Positions 20,651 to 34,529 are shown, counted from the stretch's first letter. The stretch is DNA of 64,000 bases from Maylandia zebra (GCF_041146795.1 NC_135177.1:23658560-23722559), one strand, 5' to 3'. The notes: a model not told the origin generated them from the sequence alone. Translations and numbers: made by a program.

Positions 20651-23600
20651 TCAAAGAAGAAATGGGTTGGTGCTTGTGCCCGTCGTTCCTCCACCTCCCA
20701 CTGATCCTCCAGCACCCATCACCCCTCCTGGTCCTGTGGGCCCACCCAAAATCAGCTGAGGAGGTGGTGCGACTCCGGGTCCCATCAGACCTGAGCCTGG
20801 GGGTGCCATTGGGGAGAGCCCGCTGTACGGCATGCTCATGGGGCTGGGCTGCATCATGCCCAGGCCCATTCCCGGAGCCCCCATTCCCATACTCATTGGC
20901 ACCATGCCCATTCCTGGTTGCACCATGCCCAGCATGGGATTGGGAGGCACAGGACTGGTGCGGAGGCCGCTAAGGCCGAGTGAGGAGGGCTGAGGTGAGA
21001 TGGAGGTCATAGGAGGAGCCACCCCAAAAGGGTTGGATGATGCAGGTGTTGGAGAAACCCCCCTACTGGAAATGGTACTGCCCGGAGTCACTGCCATGCC
21101 AGTAGCAGGAGATGAACCTGGGACAGAAGAAACACGTACACGGGATAAATCAAAGTTCACTCGTCTAACACATTTTTAATTTAATGTTATTATTAACATT
21201 GGCACAGTTTAATGTGGAGCTGGAGGCTGTGGAGTTGTATTAAACATGCAGACGATCTGTTAACGTAGTCTGATATCAGAATGGTTAAATTACAAATACA
21301 GCTTTCTAAAGGCTGACGGCAGCTGTCATATTTTACATGGAAGGAACAACTTGCAGCAGACAGAGTGAGTCTAAAGGGGGGCAGGGGTGTACTAGACCAT
21401 ATTCATTACAAGGCTTTCATAACATTTTTCAGATTGAAAGTGAAATGATATAAAAAAAATATTATTTAGATTGCATTAATATTTAAAAAAAAAAAAAAAA
21501 TAAAAGTTTTTTTCATGAGCCATTAAACTGACCCGAGGGTTGTTAGGTTGGTCAGTGAATTATTGTTAATATTAATTAACGTCTATACCAGGGGTCGGCA
21601 ACCCTGGGCACGCTTGCCAGCTGGGTTAACTGATGGCATGGCCATAAGTGGACTGGCCATCGGGATACCGGACATTTGCTTGATGGGTCAATGGTGATTT
21701 TTCATTTTTATGGGCCGATTATTATTATTTTTTTGTAACAGCATAAACAATGAATGGTGGTGGATTGGCCAGATGCTGGCCGATGTGTAAAAATAACTCA
21801 GTTGTTTGGTGGTTGCTGTGGCAGAGGATCCACAGAGGCCAGCAGGTGGATGAGCGAAAGGGGGAGGAGGAGAGACCCGAGGCGGCCGCCGGTCCGAGTG
21901 TCAGGTGAACTGAACTTCCGATAAGAAGTTATGACCTGCAGTCTATCTGGGTCAGATATAAACCAAGTTTAGGTGTAGTTTATTTTCGTTGGGCTTACTT
22001 TTTACCGTCAGTTACAATAACTCATACTGCGTACTAGCTAGCATGACTGAGTTTCTATACAGCTGGGTGGGTGCTATGATGTTACTGATAGTGAACTTTA
22101 TTTTATTCATAAGGTTAGTTAGTAGAGAAAAACAGAATCGTCTCGTATTCAGAGAAAATATTACACGTTTCATATGGAGCTGAAAAGAAACAAAGTTTGT
22201 CCCGTAAAGACACAAAGCTGGAGTTATTCTGGGTCTATACGCTGCACAGCTGCCTCTTCTCTCATTCTCTCCCCCTCCCTCTCCTGTTGCTACTCCAATC
22301 ATGAAACTGATCAGTGATCAGCTTTTCTCTCGTTTGTTTTTTGTCCCAGTCCAGCCCTGGGCACGACATGCAGTGAATTAATCTGAGAAGGTGCATTCAA
22401 ATAAATGGCCGGGCCAGCGGTGCACATCGCAAATTAGCTCACATAGACACAGTAGTTGTGCCGCTTCTTATTGATGGTATCTTAGCTAACAACCCCAACT
22501 ACCAGATTCAACTTGTAATTGGCTAAAAATAACGTAGCCTACCGGTGAGAGGGACGTTGCTAGCTTTCCACATTCTGACACTTCAAAAGCTTCAGGAGCT
22601 GTCTGCTCAGCGCAGCATCAGCACCATGGAAATACATGGCTACCTCCGTAGACTTGAGACAGAATTCACAATAGGTTTTCTGGACTTTCAGGTGTATGGA
22701 CCAATGTTTTCTTTTCTGATCAAACCAGAAAGCTTTAATGAGCAGCTGGATTTGTCTCGCATTAACTGGCTGAGTTAATGCCAGTTAATGCAACATTGAA
22801 ATGCAGCTGATTGAGCTGGAAAGCTTGACTCTGTGGGGGTCAAAGTTTGCAGAACTACGAACGCAGCTGGAATCCACAGCTGTGCGTGTTCATGGAACTT
22901 GCATTTTCACCTGCTGGACATCACTACCTGACAGGTTTAACTGTCTTCAGAACATTGCAGAGGTCTTATTGACAGATTTTGGCTCTACATACTGTATCTG
23001 TGTGAGCAGATTTTCTCTCACACGAATAGTGTCCTCAGGTAGCCGTCTGAATGCTGGACACTCGGAGACCTGTGTCTCTGAGTGGGAGACCAGAAATCAC
23101 ATTAACATGTGTGTCTCTGCATTAACAAACATGCCATATTGGCCCAGTTAATTTTTCTTATCATTGTTGTGAGGAGACCATAAATAGCATTTGCATTTCT
23201 GTTGTACAGTTCATTTGCTGTTATGAAGTTCTTGTTATGGATAAAAAGTGTCTGTTTTTTGTTTCAAAATAGCTGATAACTATTCGCTGATAGCTGCCAA
23301 CATCTACAAACAAATATAATTTTACAAAGTGGTTCTATATAGTGTGAAACTGTTAATATAGAGCGTTATTAAATTTATTGCTAATGCAATCATATGGCAC
23401 ATTGACTTCTGAGGAAAGTTTAGACGGCACACATCATCAGAAAGGTTGCCTACCCCTGGTCTATATCATAACATCATCCTTATTAACATCAGAAAGCCTT
23501 TAAGACATAGTAAAGATACATTTTTACTGGCTTAGTTCACATAGCCAGATATATTAAGATATATATGCAATGATCTTTCACAGTATTTGAGATTATTATA

Positions 23601-26600
23601 TATTTTTTGCAATTAAGAAAATGTTTTCTTTAAAAAAAACCAAACAAACTAAATGTGAATATGGCACGCACATACAATTAAAAGGGTTGCGTTTTGTCTT
23701 TGCTTTGCTAACAGACGTTTTATGGAATTAATTTTTAATACATTGCACTTTCTAAAAGAGCAGTTCATTCTGAAACTTCTGTGTTTTTTGCCATTATTGT
23801 CTGTGTTTGGTCGGTAACGATGTGTGGATTGTGATTAAGAAGAAGTTTCTCGTTATCGAATCAGAAAATGCCACAAACGTTATTTGTAAACCACAATAAT
23901 GAATAAAAGAATGGAGACAGTTTGACATCTCAGAGTTAAAATCTCGCAGAGAAGATTAAATCAATTTTCGCCATGTTAACCTAGAAGTTTTAAAATTTTA
24001 GCAAACAAAAAAGCAAAACAATATTTTGGACTTCAGCCTGGTTTCTGCATGTTGATCAGATATTATGATATTGTGACATGTGCATGAAAGTGAGGCAAAT
24101 GCAAAAAAAAATAAAAAATAAAAATGAAGAGACGGCAGCTTAATTAGTAAACTGATCGACCAAATTAATCAGAAACCACTGTGATAATCATTTTACATCT
24201 TCATTTTGTTTTTATTTCCCTGACAAGCATGTTTTAAATTCATTTTTCATCTTTCAAATAAAATACTCATATTTTGTTTCAGTCCCACAAAATAAAGGTG
24301 GAAACGCAAACATTTGCTCTTACATTTTACTTTTACAGTTACTCAAATTTTTATTTTACATTTAAACAAATAAGTTATATATTTTCTACTGATTTATTAA
24401 CTCAATGATTTTCTTTCCTTTTTCAATTTCTGTAAATGCTTCCATAGGCTGATAAAAGGTACGCCCCTAAAGTTTGCAAAGCCCCATTACACAGCAGTTT
24501 CATGTTAATGTCAGTCATTTTCATATAAATGCTTACAGAAATTCATGAATATTCCAGGCTCTCCCTAAATACGAGTCACAGGAATTCAGCGAGACTGAAT
24601 TTGTCTTTCTGGACACAAAACGTCGAGCTCATGAAGTTCAGCAGTAACTAACCTGTGTTCTGAAGGAAGGGGTTGTGTGCTGATGAGGACGAGATAGAGG
24701 GAGGCGGTGGCTGTTTGGGTTTGGGTTTAGACGGCACCAGAGAATCGAGATCCACCAGTGCTGCGTTGGGGCCCAGGAAGGACTCGGGAGTCTTCCGAAC
24801 AGGAAGTGAAGAACCAAGAGAGGACAGGTCAAAGGGTACCGGTGAGCCTGTGCTGTCAGCGCCTGCTCCTGAAGATCCTAGTTGCTCTGGATCTCCTAAG
24901 CGAGGTAATGAGGAGCAGAAAGAGTAAATCAGACTCTTAAAAACGCACTCATAACAGCAAAAAACAATATCCGAGTACATACTCACACAAAGGAGGATGA
25001 AATGTTAGACAGGACAGCTGCTGAGTGCATGAATTTGGAAATTTGTGTGCAAAATATGTCAATTCTGTTTACAATTTTGCGCCAGAACCCGAGCATGTGA
25101 GAGTTCACGTAGTTTTAAGTGTCAATGTACCTGTGCCGTTAGTGTGTTTGGCGGAGCCACTCCAGATGTCAGAGGTGATGGGGTCAGAGGCAGGGACAGG
25201 CCCGTCCTTTGCCCAGGGGTCTACTGGCCCCCCGGAGGAGGAAGTGCTGGGAGGCAATGGAGGACCCCAGGGGTCAGCACTGGGGGGGGTCACAGCTACA
25301 GGGGAGGGAAGGACACGCAAGGGAGGGGAGGGTTAACACAACACCTTACAGGTACAACTCACAATAAGGCGGGGACAGGAAGCTGGGCTGGGCAACAACA
25401 GAGGTGTTTCTCTCTCCTCAACCTCTCCATTGTTAACTTTCCAGGAGGACTGATGCAACTGACAGCCACATTACTTACTCCTAAAGATAATCTGAAACTT
25501 ATCGGAGGTAAAGGAGAGATAAGAAGCAACCTTATACATTTAAAAAAAATAAATAAATAAATAAATAGATAAATAACTGAAAAAGGCATACAGAGGGCAA
25601 GAGAAGAGAAAGCTCTGGTTGAGACAGCCACAGTCAGTCCTGAGTAAAAACAAGAGGATAAAAATCCCTGGTTTAGACACAGAGGGGGAATGGCATGCTT
25701 GCTTTCATCACTACAAAGAGAAAGCATGTATAGACGGATGAAAAGATCAGCTATGACAGCATGGTGACATGTATGAGGGGAAATGCAACCGTGGAGTGAA
25801 GGGGAGAAAAAGTCTCCACATCCTCTTTCACCCACAGAGACAAGGTTCTGTTTTAATCACCAGCAACAAGTACAGTCCCACCCACCTGACTGCCGACAGA
25901 GGTCAAACATGACCACGGGTCGAAGATCCTTACCTGAGCTTCCCCAGGGGTCGACGTTGTTTACTTTGTTGGACGATTCACCCCATGGATCTGGAGGAGG
26001 AGCTATAACAGGCGGAGCTCCCCCACCCCAAGGATCAGAGCTTGTAGGGGATGTGGGTGATGCTACCCCCCATGGATCTGTGGTGGCTGTGCCCCACGGG
26101 CCCGAGGCGGCAGAGGCAGAAACTGTGGGTAGAGGTGAGGGCCCGGCGGAGCTCACGACAGGAGCAGCAGGGGTCCCCCAGGGGTCCACAGCACTCAGCT
26201 CCATCAGAGCGCTCTGTACAAGAGAACATTTAATGAATTAATGCTTGCACAGCTGATGGACATCATTACACACGGTTCACTATGCCAGCACATTTATCAT
26301 TTTCTATCAGTCTTATTAGCCTGTTCTCTCTCTCGGGCATTCATCAATAGTGCTGATGAGATGTAAAACCACAGAAGGAGAATTGTTGGCATCTCTCCTC
26401 TGTCAGCACCAACTTTTCTTTCGCTGTTTTTTGCACATTTTTAAAATTATTTATTACTTGAGTTGGGACTTAAATGAAAGTGATTTCAATCTTTGTTTCA
26501 AAAGTTTAGTTTTCCAAATAGTTTAGGGAAGTAAGCCTTAACCAAACTGCTCACTGTGTGGGCGGTTAAAGGCCTTCTTCCTCTCCATTGTTTTTGCAGA

Positions 26601-29600
26601 GGCTTCCATTTTTCTTATGTGTGTTTGGTCTTTTTAAGCAACTATTTTACATGAATAAAATTGGGATAATCTCAAATGTTGGCTTGTATGAACCAAGGAT
26701 CAGGGGAGTAGAACCTCAGGTGACATTCTGAGGTTAGATAATAGTGTTCTGATAAAGGAGAAAATTGAAAATTAGAAATATTAATTAATTTATTATTAAA
26801 AATAATAATAGCTGTTAGTTATGCTTTGAAGACCATCTGCAGTCTCAACAAAGATGCCTTTTTGGTAGAAAATTCTGGCAACGGCTGAACTGATTTTTAT
26901 TACTGTAGAGGAGAAAAAAACTGAATGAAAGCACAAAGGTATCTCACATTTCAGAGAATGATTAATGTGTCTTAAGCTCTGAAACTTGAAAGACCTGAAG
27001 GGTTGTGTAACACTGAGGAGTAGCTTTGGACCCAAAGCTTTCTTACGAACGAGCGGATTATTGCATCAGTCATGATAAAATCTACGCACTGTGCGTTTTA
27101 TGGAGCACAATGTGTCTCCCCAGTAAATGAAAACATTGTGTGTTTCCAAGCTTCATGCAAATTTGAATCCTTAGCAACACTGCTTACACATGAAGTCAAA
27201 TAAGACACCTGATAATGCTTTCACGTACCATCTGCTTTTTTCTTTTTGCTGAACAGTCCATCTGTATTTTACCAACACTTTTAGTATCTGAAAGTTTTCA
27301 CTTCAAGTCAAGTCACACTTTGTTAATCAGACACACAGCTAACAAAGCTGAATTTACTCATGGAGACACACACAGACCCAAGTAAAGCAGATGATCCAAT
27401 GCAGCTTATCTATATTCATTAAAACAAAACAAAAACACCCACCTCTTCTGGTTTTGGTTTCTCCCTCTTGCTCTCCTCAATAGCCATCTGCAGTCTCAGG
27501 TCATCACCTCTGCGCAGCCGCTCCTCCTGCCAATCACAAACACACAATTATATCCATCAGCAAACTCCAAAAACGCACCACAGGCACAGATTCATTAAAT
27601 CCACACTGAAGGTCAGTATGAGCGAAAGAGGAAACCCTAACCTTTAATCATGATTCAAAGGCAAAAGATAAGGCTGTTCACACAATGTGTGTGAAGAGCT
27701 TGTAATTTTTACACAGCTTAACACAATTTAGATTACAAGCGCTGTCACGCGGCATCCTAAAACTGAAGACGGTGGCAGGAAGATGTCTTAGACATGGGTA
27801 GGCAAAACGGCTCCTGAGAGGGAGGATACAGGTGCAAAAGCAGCTGTGGTTCGTTTGTTTGCTATCAAATGCTGCCATGGTGAATACTCCAACTGCTGTG
27901 TGGGTTTTAACTGCCTGCACCAACAATGGTATCAGTTCGGTAGCTGCGCACAGCAGAGCTTCTTTATCACCTGAAGGACAAAACTTTTATAGTAGAAATA
28001 GAAAGCCTTTTATATGAAATCAATAACAATTAATTTCAGCTCAGATGGAGATCTTGAACATCAACTTAAGATCCTGCCTATTGCCACCTTTATTCTAACA
28101 CATTTCACTGAGGACTGACAGCATAACACAGACTTATCTGCAAGACAACAGATCGTCTTTAATGCCAGTAAGCAACATTAACATTAAATCTGAAAGGCTA
28201 AACTAGTCTAGTTTTACAGTAAGTGCAGGACTGCAAACACTTGATGCAGACAAACAAGGTTAGCACTCAGTAAACACAGAAACAGGAAGTTACAACAGCA
28301 GGAGGGTGTTAGAGGTTAGGAAAGAAATGTTTCAAATCAAGACTAGGGTTAAGTGCATGCTATCAGAGACGGCAATGAGAAAGAAAGAATAATCAATACT
28401 TGCAAGCCACTCATTGTTAATAAATTATGGCAAATATTTGCAAGTGACATGCAAATTCTAGATGGCAGATGATTAATTTGTTAGGTGCACGTTTTTCTTG
28501 CAGTTTTAACACATCTTGATGAGGTTCTGAAAAGCGCCTCTTAGGATGCGACTTTTTAAACTGAATTACTGCAACAGGATTACTGCAAATACGAGCATTA
28601 ATTCATTTTTTCTTGATCGATCAATACTTGACATTTGCTTGAGAAATTCCATTTGACAGAAAGACAGATAGTTGATGACTGGCTCTCCAGCCAGCTGGAC
28701 ACACTCTCTGCCCCTGACCTGTTGGTGAATCTCTTTGCTGAGTGTGAGTGCATAGCGGAGCTCTGCATCCTCCAGAGGGTCCGTGCTATTCTGGGGGAGT
28801 TCAGGGGTTAAATGGTGAGAGCAAAGCTAGGTGTGCTGCATGTACAATATTTGTAAAGCCTTTGTGTACATAAGTGACGTGTACATTAGACTGACTGCAA
28901 ACTTATCTGAAGTAAAGGACCAGTAAGCTTAGCTCAACAGGTCTACTTGGTGTTACCTGCTCTGCCTCTTCTTTACTCATAGCCAAAGCCAGCTGGAGCT
29001 GCAGATCTTCTTCTCCAGAGCTCTGTGGCCAAGCCTGCTCACTATCAGCACCCCCAGAGTGTGAGCCCAGCGACAGGCTGCCCCCCAGGCTGGGTGCTGA
29101 GGGGGCTGAGGAGGCTAAAGTGGAGATAAATATGCACAGAAGGGACCAAACCCTCTTATAAATACTGCAACTGTGACCACTGGATCAGTCTGTTAACTAC
29201 TTAGAGTAGGTGTCTCACCACTGGAGGTCTGTGCCATCTTCTCTTTGGTTTTCAGGGCGTGGATCCTCTCCTCTCTTAGTCTCTCTTCATCTTTTAACAG
29301 CGTCACCAACTGTTTGGCTTTCTCTCGAACATTCACACCCTGGAAAAACAAAGCGAACCACTGTTAATTTAATACATAACATAAAACAGATACAAAATCA
29401 AGTATAAAAGCAGTTACTTACACAGCATACTGTATTGATTTAAAAAATGTTTTAACTCAAGCAAAGCTCATTTATCAACAACCAATAAAACTTTTATGGC
29501 TGGCTTTGTGTAGTTGCACAACAGGTCAGAGACACCTAGTCAAACATGCTGCTTGTAGTTTAGTCAAGGACGTTTTACAGAGTGCGCCTGCATTCCACAA

Positions 29601-31728
29601 ACGTGGACTTTAATCACCACTGACTTCTCCTTTCCATTCAGCTTTGAATGCATGGGTGTGTCTGTGTACCTGGTCTTTGCCATCTCGGTCTATGTACTGG
29701 AAATCCTTGAGGGTCTGGACTGCGTAAATGTTCTCTCGGCACTGCTGGGCAACACGTTCTGAACCAGTTTTGATCAGGTACTCCATAAGAGTCATAGCCT
29801 AGAGAAAATGGAGAGAACTGTAAATTTTCAAATACAAAAATTCCCAAAAAGAAAATAAACATCTTACACACAAAAATAAAAACAAATATTTGAGCTTTCG
29901 GTTTTTAAATCCCGCACATAATTACTGACCATCTCTGTACTACAGACATAACTACGCCATGGATTCCCATCCAAAGCCCCAAACCTTTTTAGGTGGCAAT
30001 TATTCCCTGCTGCAGACACTCAAACATTGCGGATAAGTAGTTATTCCTGGAAAACTTTTTTTAAAGGGCACATAGGTAGTGCACTCTTTGGTAATGTCCT
30101 GTAAACAAACCTGCGCAGTCATAAAAAAAGAAAAAAGAAAAAGAAAAGAAAACAGAACTGCACACAGCTTCAAGCAAAATGTCTGATGGGAGACTTTTTG
30201 TTGCTTGGACCCAAGCAGCGCACTTGCAGACACTGAAACTACAAAACATCTAAGGGTGATGTGTCTACCAAGCAGTTTTTTTAAAGACTATGGCTGTGCA
30301 ATTAGGTGAACCTTAATTTCGGTTTCCACGACTTATTAACACAAGCTGATTCTGATAGAAAGATTATTATGCTGCACTCTGTTTTGGACATTCCTTTCCT
30401 TTACTGTAACCTCTATATAAAAGTCCACATTTACTTCCAGCCAGGCAGCAGATTTAGTTTGGTTCACATTTATTTCTTTATTTAGTTTTTCAGTTGAATT
30501 AAAGTTAATGGAAATACACTTGTATAAAAGACATCATTCTTCTTTTACGTTTAGTCAGTCGATTTTTGCAAAACCAAAAATTAATTGTAATCTTACTATT
30601 TAATACAATAATTGTGACTATGAATTCTCCTATAATTGAGGCACTTTCCTTCCAAAGGTCTGTAAGAATTGTGCCATATTTTTACACATTTCAAAAAGGC
30701 TGCGTTCGCCACTGTCAGCTTTTACCAAGGCACCTAATGAAGGAGGGGTGGCATAAATACTATGTCAACCAATAGTCACAGTGGTGCTCTGTGTGTGTAA
30801 ATACCACGAGATTAGTATGAAAATAATACTTGCAGGAACATTTTGGGTCTCTTGGTTAAGCAAAAAGACAGAAATATGCAGAAAAAAAAAAAAAGGTTGC
30901 ACACTGCAAAGTCCCAGATTCGCCCTTTTTATTAAACCAGATATCTGATGAACTGTTCCAAACAACTTACTTTTAAATATTCACAATTTAAGTAGCATGC
31001 TTTATTTCCTTTGGATGAAATAATGAGATAATGATATGCTATATTTTGGAGTTTTCCCATTGTGTTTACGGTCTTGTGTTTAATCTGTATTGTTATTCCC
31101 CAACTTCACTTCTGGACTCACAAACCTTGTACACATGTCTCCAATTCTTGCCGTGGTCATTGAGGCGCTTCCACACCATGCTCATGATTTCCGAGAAGGC
31201 CACGACATTGTAGGTAAGATCAGCGATCTCTGACATAAGGGAGCTGCTGGGGCCCCATGGGTCATTCGACGTTGCCTCCCTAACCTGGACACAAGAACAC
31301 ACAAAAGGGATAAACCATTAATTATTCCACTCAAACCGACTGAGATGGGAATTATTTCAGACATTACTTTGTGACATGTTGGTGCACAGTGTTCTGAGTA
31401 ACAAAATAAATTCAATCAGATCACAAGCTGCAGAGAATAATGAATGGGTACGATATGATTAGATTAGCTCATTCTCTACATAACAAGGGGAAGAGTGAGG
31501 AGGTTCTCCAAAGAAATATTAGATTATCGGAATCCGCATAATCTCATCATCTGTGTGGCAGAGATGCATTTGCTACACTTAAGTCCTAGATACAAAATGG
31601 GAATGTGTGCAGAAAATGAAACAGAAGAAGAAAAGCCAGCTAAGAAGCCAAGAGACAACCTTGATTTCAGCCTCTGAATAGTTGTGGACGATGTTCTTTA
31701 CTTGTCGCCGTAGCGATGAGGTCGACAT
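20651..31728 (-). CDS. epn1: epsin-1, clathrin/AP-2 endocytic adaptor
   Basis: Eleven coding exons on the minus strand: 31660-31728, 31126-31284, 29670-29798, 29219-29339, 28957-29114, 28719-28790, 27443-27526, 25934-26213, 25131-25295, 24653-24895 and 20651-21117. They give 648 residues (human about 576 in the main form). The start MSTSSLRRQVKNIVHNYSEA opens the ENTH domain (about residues 12-144), which binds PI(4,5)P2 and bends membrane; amphipathic helix 0 is present. Three ubiquitin-interacting motifs follow: EEDLQLQLALAMSKEE, EDAELRYALTLSKE and GDDLRLQMAIEESKRE. Then come seven DPW motifs for AP-2 alpha ear binding (five in the exon at 25934, two in that at 25131). Next are the FLGPNAALVDLDSLV clathrin-box region and three NPF motifs for EH proteins (HNPFLQ, SNPFGV, TNPFLL at the very end). 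The last coding exon is unusually rich in Met, Gly and Pro (about residues 540-610). EPN2/EPN3 are less likely given the neighbours isoc2 and sbk. Confidence 0.97.
21589..23458 (+). mobile_element. hAT transposon D in the last intron of epn1
   Basis: The ends are CAGGGGTCGGCAACC and GGTTGCCTACCCCTG, inverted, flanked by GTCTATAC (21581-21588) and GTCTATAT (23459-23466), an 8-bp duplication with one change. The plus strand keeps broken hAT transposase. One piece at about 22560-22776 reads STMEIHGYLRRLETEF...DFQVYGPMFSFLIKP; another at 22801-23150 includes LPDRFNCLQNIAEVLLTDFGSTYC and SRFSLTRIVSSGSRL. The latter corresponds to the C-terminal hAT dimerisation block, usually FGSTYLCE and then SRLTDEHL. 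A smaller element (21643-22359) sits inside. Confidence 0.85.
21643..22359. mobile_element. small non-autonomous hAT-like element E inside D
   Basis: The left end CATAAGTGGACTGG and the right end CCAGTCCAGCCCTG are an imperfect inverted pair. Flanks GGCATGGC (21635-21642) and GGCACGAC (22360-22367) match at six of eight positions, as expected for an old 8-bp duplication. The content (CAGTTGTTTGGTGGTTGC, GAGGCCAGCAGGTGGATGAG) matches a repeat I know from fish genomes. No coding sequence is seen. Confidence 0.65.
25541..25575. repeat. (AAAT)n microsatellite in epn1 intron
   Basis: Tandem AAAT units, slightly imperfect. No function seen. Confidence 0.8.
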
Positions 31729-33524
31729 GGCAACGGTCTGGCCACTGAGCTCTGTTGAAATCTGAACAGCAGATGGGCAAGACGAAATGTAAAGTATAGT
31801 TAGTACAACACAAATAATACAAGTTTATTTCCAGCGCACACAAATCAACAAGACTTACAACCAATAAAACAACCAGCAAGAAAGACGATGAAGACTTGAA
31901 ATACTCGTAAGGAAGTGTGCGTATACAAGAGTCTGAAAGAAAGAGCAGCAGACTTTAAGAAGAACAATCAGTGAGTGGAAGATGGCATTGGTAACCCAAA
32001 TCAGCATCAAACGAGGAATAAAGACAATATCATGCACACCTGTTACACAAGACTGATGCAGGAAAAGGGTCTCTCCTCTTGGTATATTGCCGTTCCTCTA
32101 TCTTGGCTGCCACTCATTCATGGAGTGCTTTGTCTCGGTTTGTCTGTTTCTTCCCGTGGCAACATTGGGTCCCAAAACCACAGACTAAGGGGGATGAAAA
32201 CTAGGGAGCAGGATTGAGATTAATGTAAGTGTAAATGCATTGTGACTTGGATACTTCTGCTACAGCACAGCAAGCAGCCTTAAACTTAATCTGTCACTAA
32301 ATCTAAAGTAACCATTTATAAAAATTTTAAAAAACAAAAGGACAAAGGAGATATTCAGCAACAAATATCACATGATCTGTTGCTGATCCACACATGCTTC
32401 ACAGAGACACAACTTATCAGTTACAAGCTTTTTCTCTTATTAGAGCAAACAGCTTAAAAATAGGAATGCAGTCATTTTAAATATGACCATCTGACTGAAA
32501 GCTAATACAGGTTGTCTTTTTATTTACTTGTCAAGTGAAGAGAAACATTACAATCTAACTATAAATAATTATTCAGTGAGTTTTAAAGTCTGTTTTCTCT
32601 TCTTTACATCTTCTTTGAAGATTTACCCCAGGCCAAACTGATAAATAATGTTTACTGACAATGTTAAATTCCATCTTTAGAAGCAAAAAATAAAAGTAAT
32701 CAGTAAAAAGAGCAAGAAAGCGTGAATGAAAACAAAGTAAATTTATGACAGAAATGTAGCAGTGAATTTAACTGGATGCGATTTTACAGAAAAAGATGGC
32801 GTTCACACTTTCAGGCAAACCATTTTGGCTCCTCAACCTTGATTCCTTAACAAAGTCAATAATTTAGTTTTCACATCTAAACATCTAGGCAACTTCCAGC
32901 TTCACACCAGACTAAATTTATACAAGAGTTGCACTAAGATAAATATTTTAGAAGGGATCCATTTACTTAACTTCAGGTACTCTAATCATTACACTGCCAC
33001 AAACTTTAATCTTGAACCCATATTTGCAGGCCTCAAGAGCAGAACCACGGATTATTAAAAACAACATATCATCAACCAGTGCTGACACTAATCAGAGACA
33101 GAGTCACGTATGGATGTCAAGAAAATGACACGCATGGTTAAAACAAACTATAAACTTGAGACGGATTTTAAATGAGTATTTTAATTCGAAGAGATTGATA
33201 CCCACAAGTGTGGGAAACCTTATGGTGCAATAACGTATAGTTTCTGTTTTGCAACACCACTGACAGTTCCTGAATTTGGTCTAAGAAAAAAAAAACAAAA
33301 AACCATGGACTTATTCTGTTTGCTGATGGAGAAAGAAAAAAGGCACGCAGAATGATTTTTGTGGATCAACAGCACATCCCTCACTACCTGCTGAGCTTTT
33401 TTTAGTATCCGATTGCTCACGCATCAGGTTGAAACACTGTTGCTGACCAGATGCAAGCTCTCACTGCCACAATCTGCATTTTCCTTGCGTAACAGATGCT
33501 ACCTCAGCTTGTGCCACAAAAATA

Positions 33525-33648
33525 CAGTCAGGTCCATAAGTATTTGGACACCGACAGAAGCACTGAAGGGGCTAGCTACACTTTTCTGATGTGAACAGAG
33601 GCAAAATTACAAAAACTATCACTCTCAAAACACTTATGGATCTAACTG
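33525..33648. mobile_element. 124-bp Tc1-like miniature element in epn1 intron 1
   Basis: The left end CAGTCAGGTCCATAAGTATT and the inverted right end (CTTATGGATCTAACTG) pair over more than 20 bases. The interior is only about 75 bases. The same termini, more decayed, bound the larger element at 2749-4097, so this looks like a deletion derivative of that family. A left-hand TA precedes the element; the right TA is altered. Confidence 0.78.
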
Positions 33649-33998
33649 AATAAAGGCAATAAAACAGATCAAAATAAAGGAAGCACATTGTCTTTCCTTT
33701 ATAATATAATAAATATCAAATTTTCCCCACCCACTGTATGAGGACCTTCCCCCAGGTGGCAAACCAGCACTGGCAAGAAACATTGCCGCTCTTTCCGTTT
33801 CTCCGGATTCAAGCAGATCCTTCTTCATACTGAACCAATAAAGTAAAGAAACTGACTTCTACAAACAGCATGCTGGTTACAAACTTGAGATTAGTTAAAG
33901 AACGAAAGAAAAATAAGATTTTAGCTCTGACTGCTTGTTACTTATTAAAATAAGTTGTAACTTGCAGTAATAAATCAACCTGCTGACAATGTTTAAAC

Positions 33999-34529
33999 CA
34001 GTGGTTCCCAAATAGTGTGGCTGGATAAAAAAAATGATTACTGTAACTGCACAAGAAGTAACCAATGAAATTCAAATGTACTACATTAGTTGACATGAAA
34101 TGACCTGATTGAGAGTGAGGAGGATCAAATTTGCACAGTGGTAAAACTGATCACTTTTTTGTATAGAGAAAAACACATACAACCACTTCAAGATCAAGAA
34201 CTGTTAGGAGGAAAAAAAAAATACAAAAAAATATACTTTTTTATAGCTTCAGCTGGACTGGGATGTTAATAGGCCTTTATTTTCTGTAAGGTATTAACAA
34301 ATGTGAACGCTGTGCCACACAAGCAAGACACACCTGAAAACCAGATCTTGAGAGAAACTCCGACTACTAAGTTGCATGTTTGTGGAGCTTACTGGAGACC
34401 AAAAAAAAATTTAAAAAAAAAATTGTAGGTGTCACACTTAAAAGTGCTTTCATCTGACACAACAGCTAAAACAGTCATTCACACCATTTTAGCTGACATA
34501 AAGGCTAGTTTCTGCAGATATAAACACTG
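33999..34529. mobile_element. possible non-autonomous hAT-like element in epn1 intron 1
   Basis: CAGTGGTTCCCAAA, a typical hAT-like start, is preceded by GTTTAAAC (33991-33998). AAACACTG at the other end is followed by GTTTAAAG (34530-34537), a 7-of-8 match. The terminal inverted repeat is short (CAGTG, with partial match beyond). No coding sequence. Confidence 0.45.

Noticed and set aside
25045-25560. 171-codon plus-strand frame opposite epn1
   Set aside because: It is the antisense shadow of an epn1 exon (25131-25295) plus intron; no known domain.
29353-29365. CGAACCACTG as a possible right end for the hAT-like element starting at 33999
   Set aside because: It lies on the wrong side and beyond coding exons of epn1; the end at 34529 with the matching 8-bp flank fits better.
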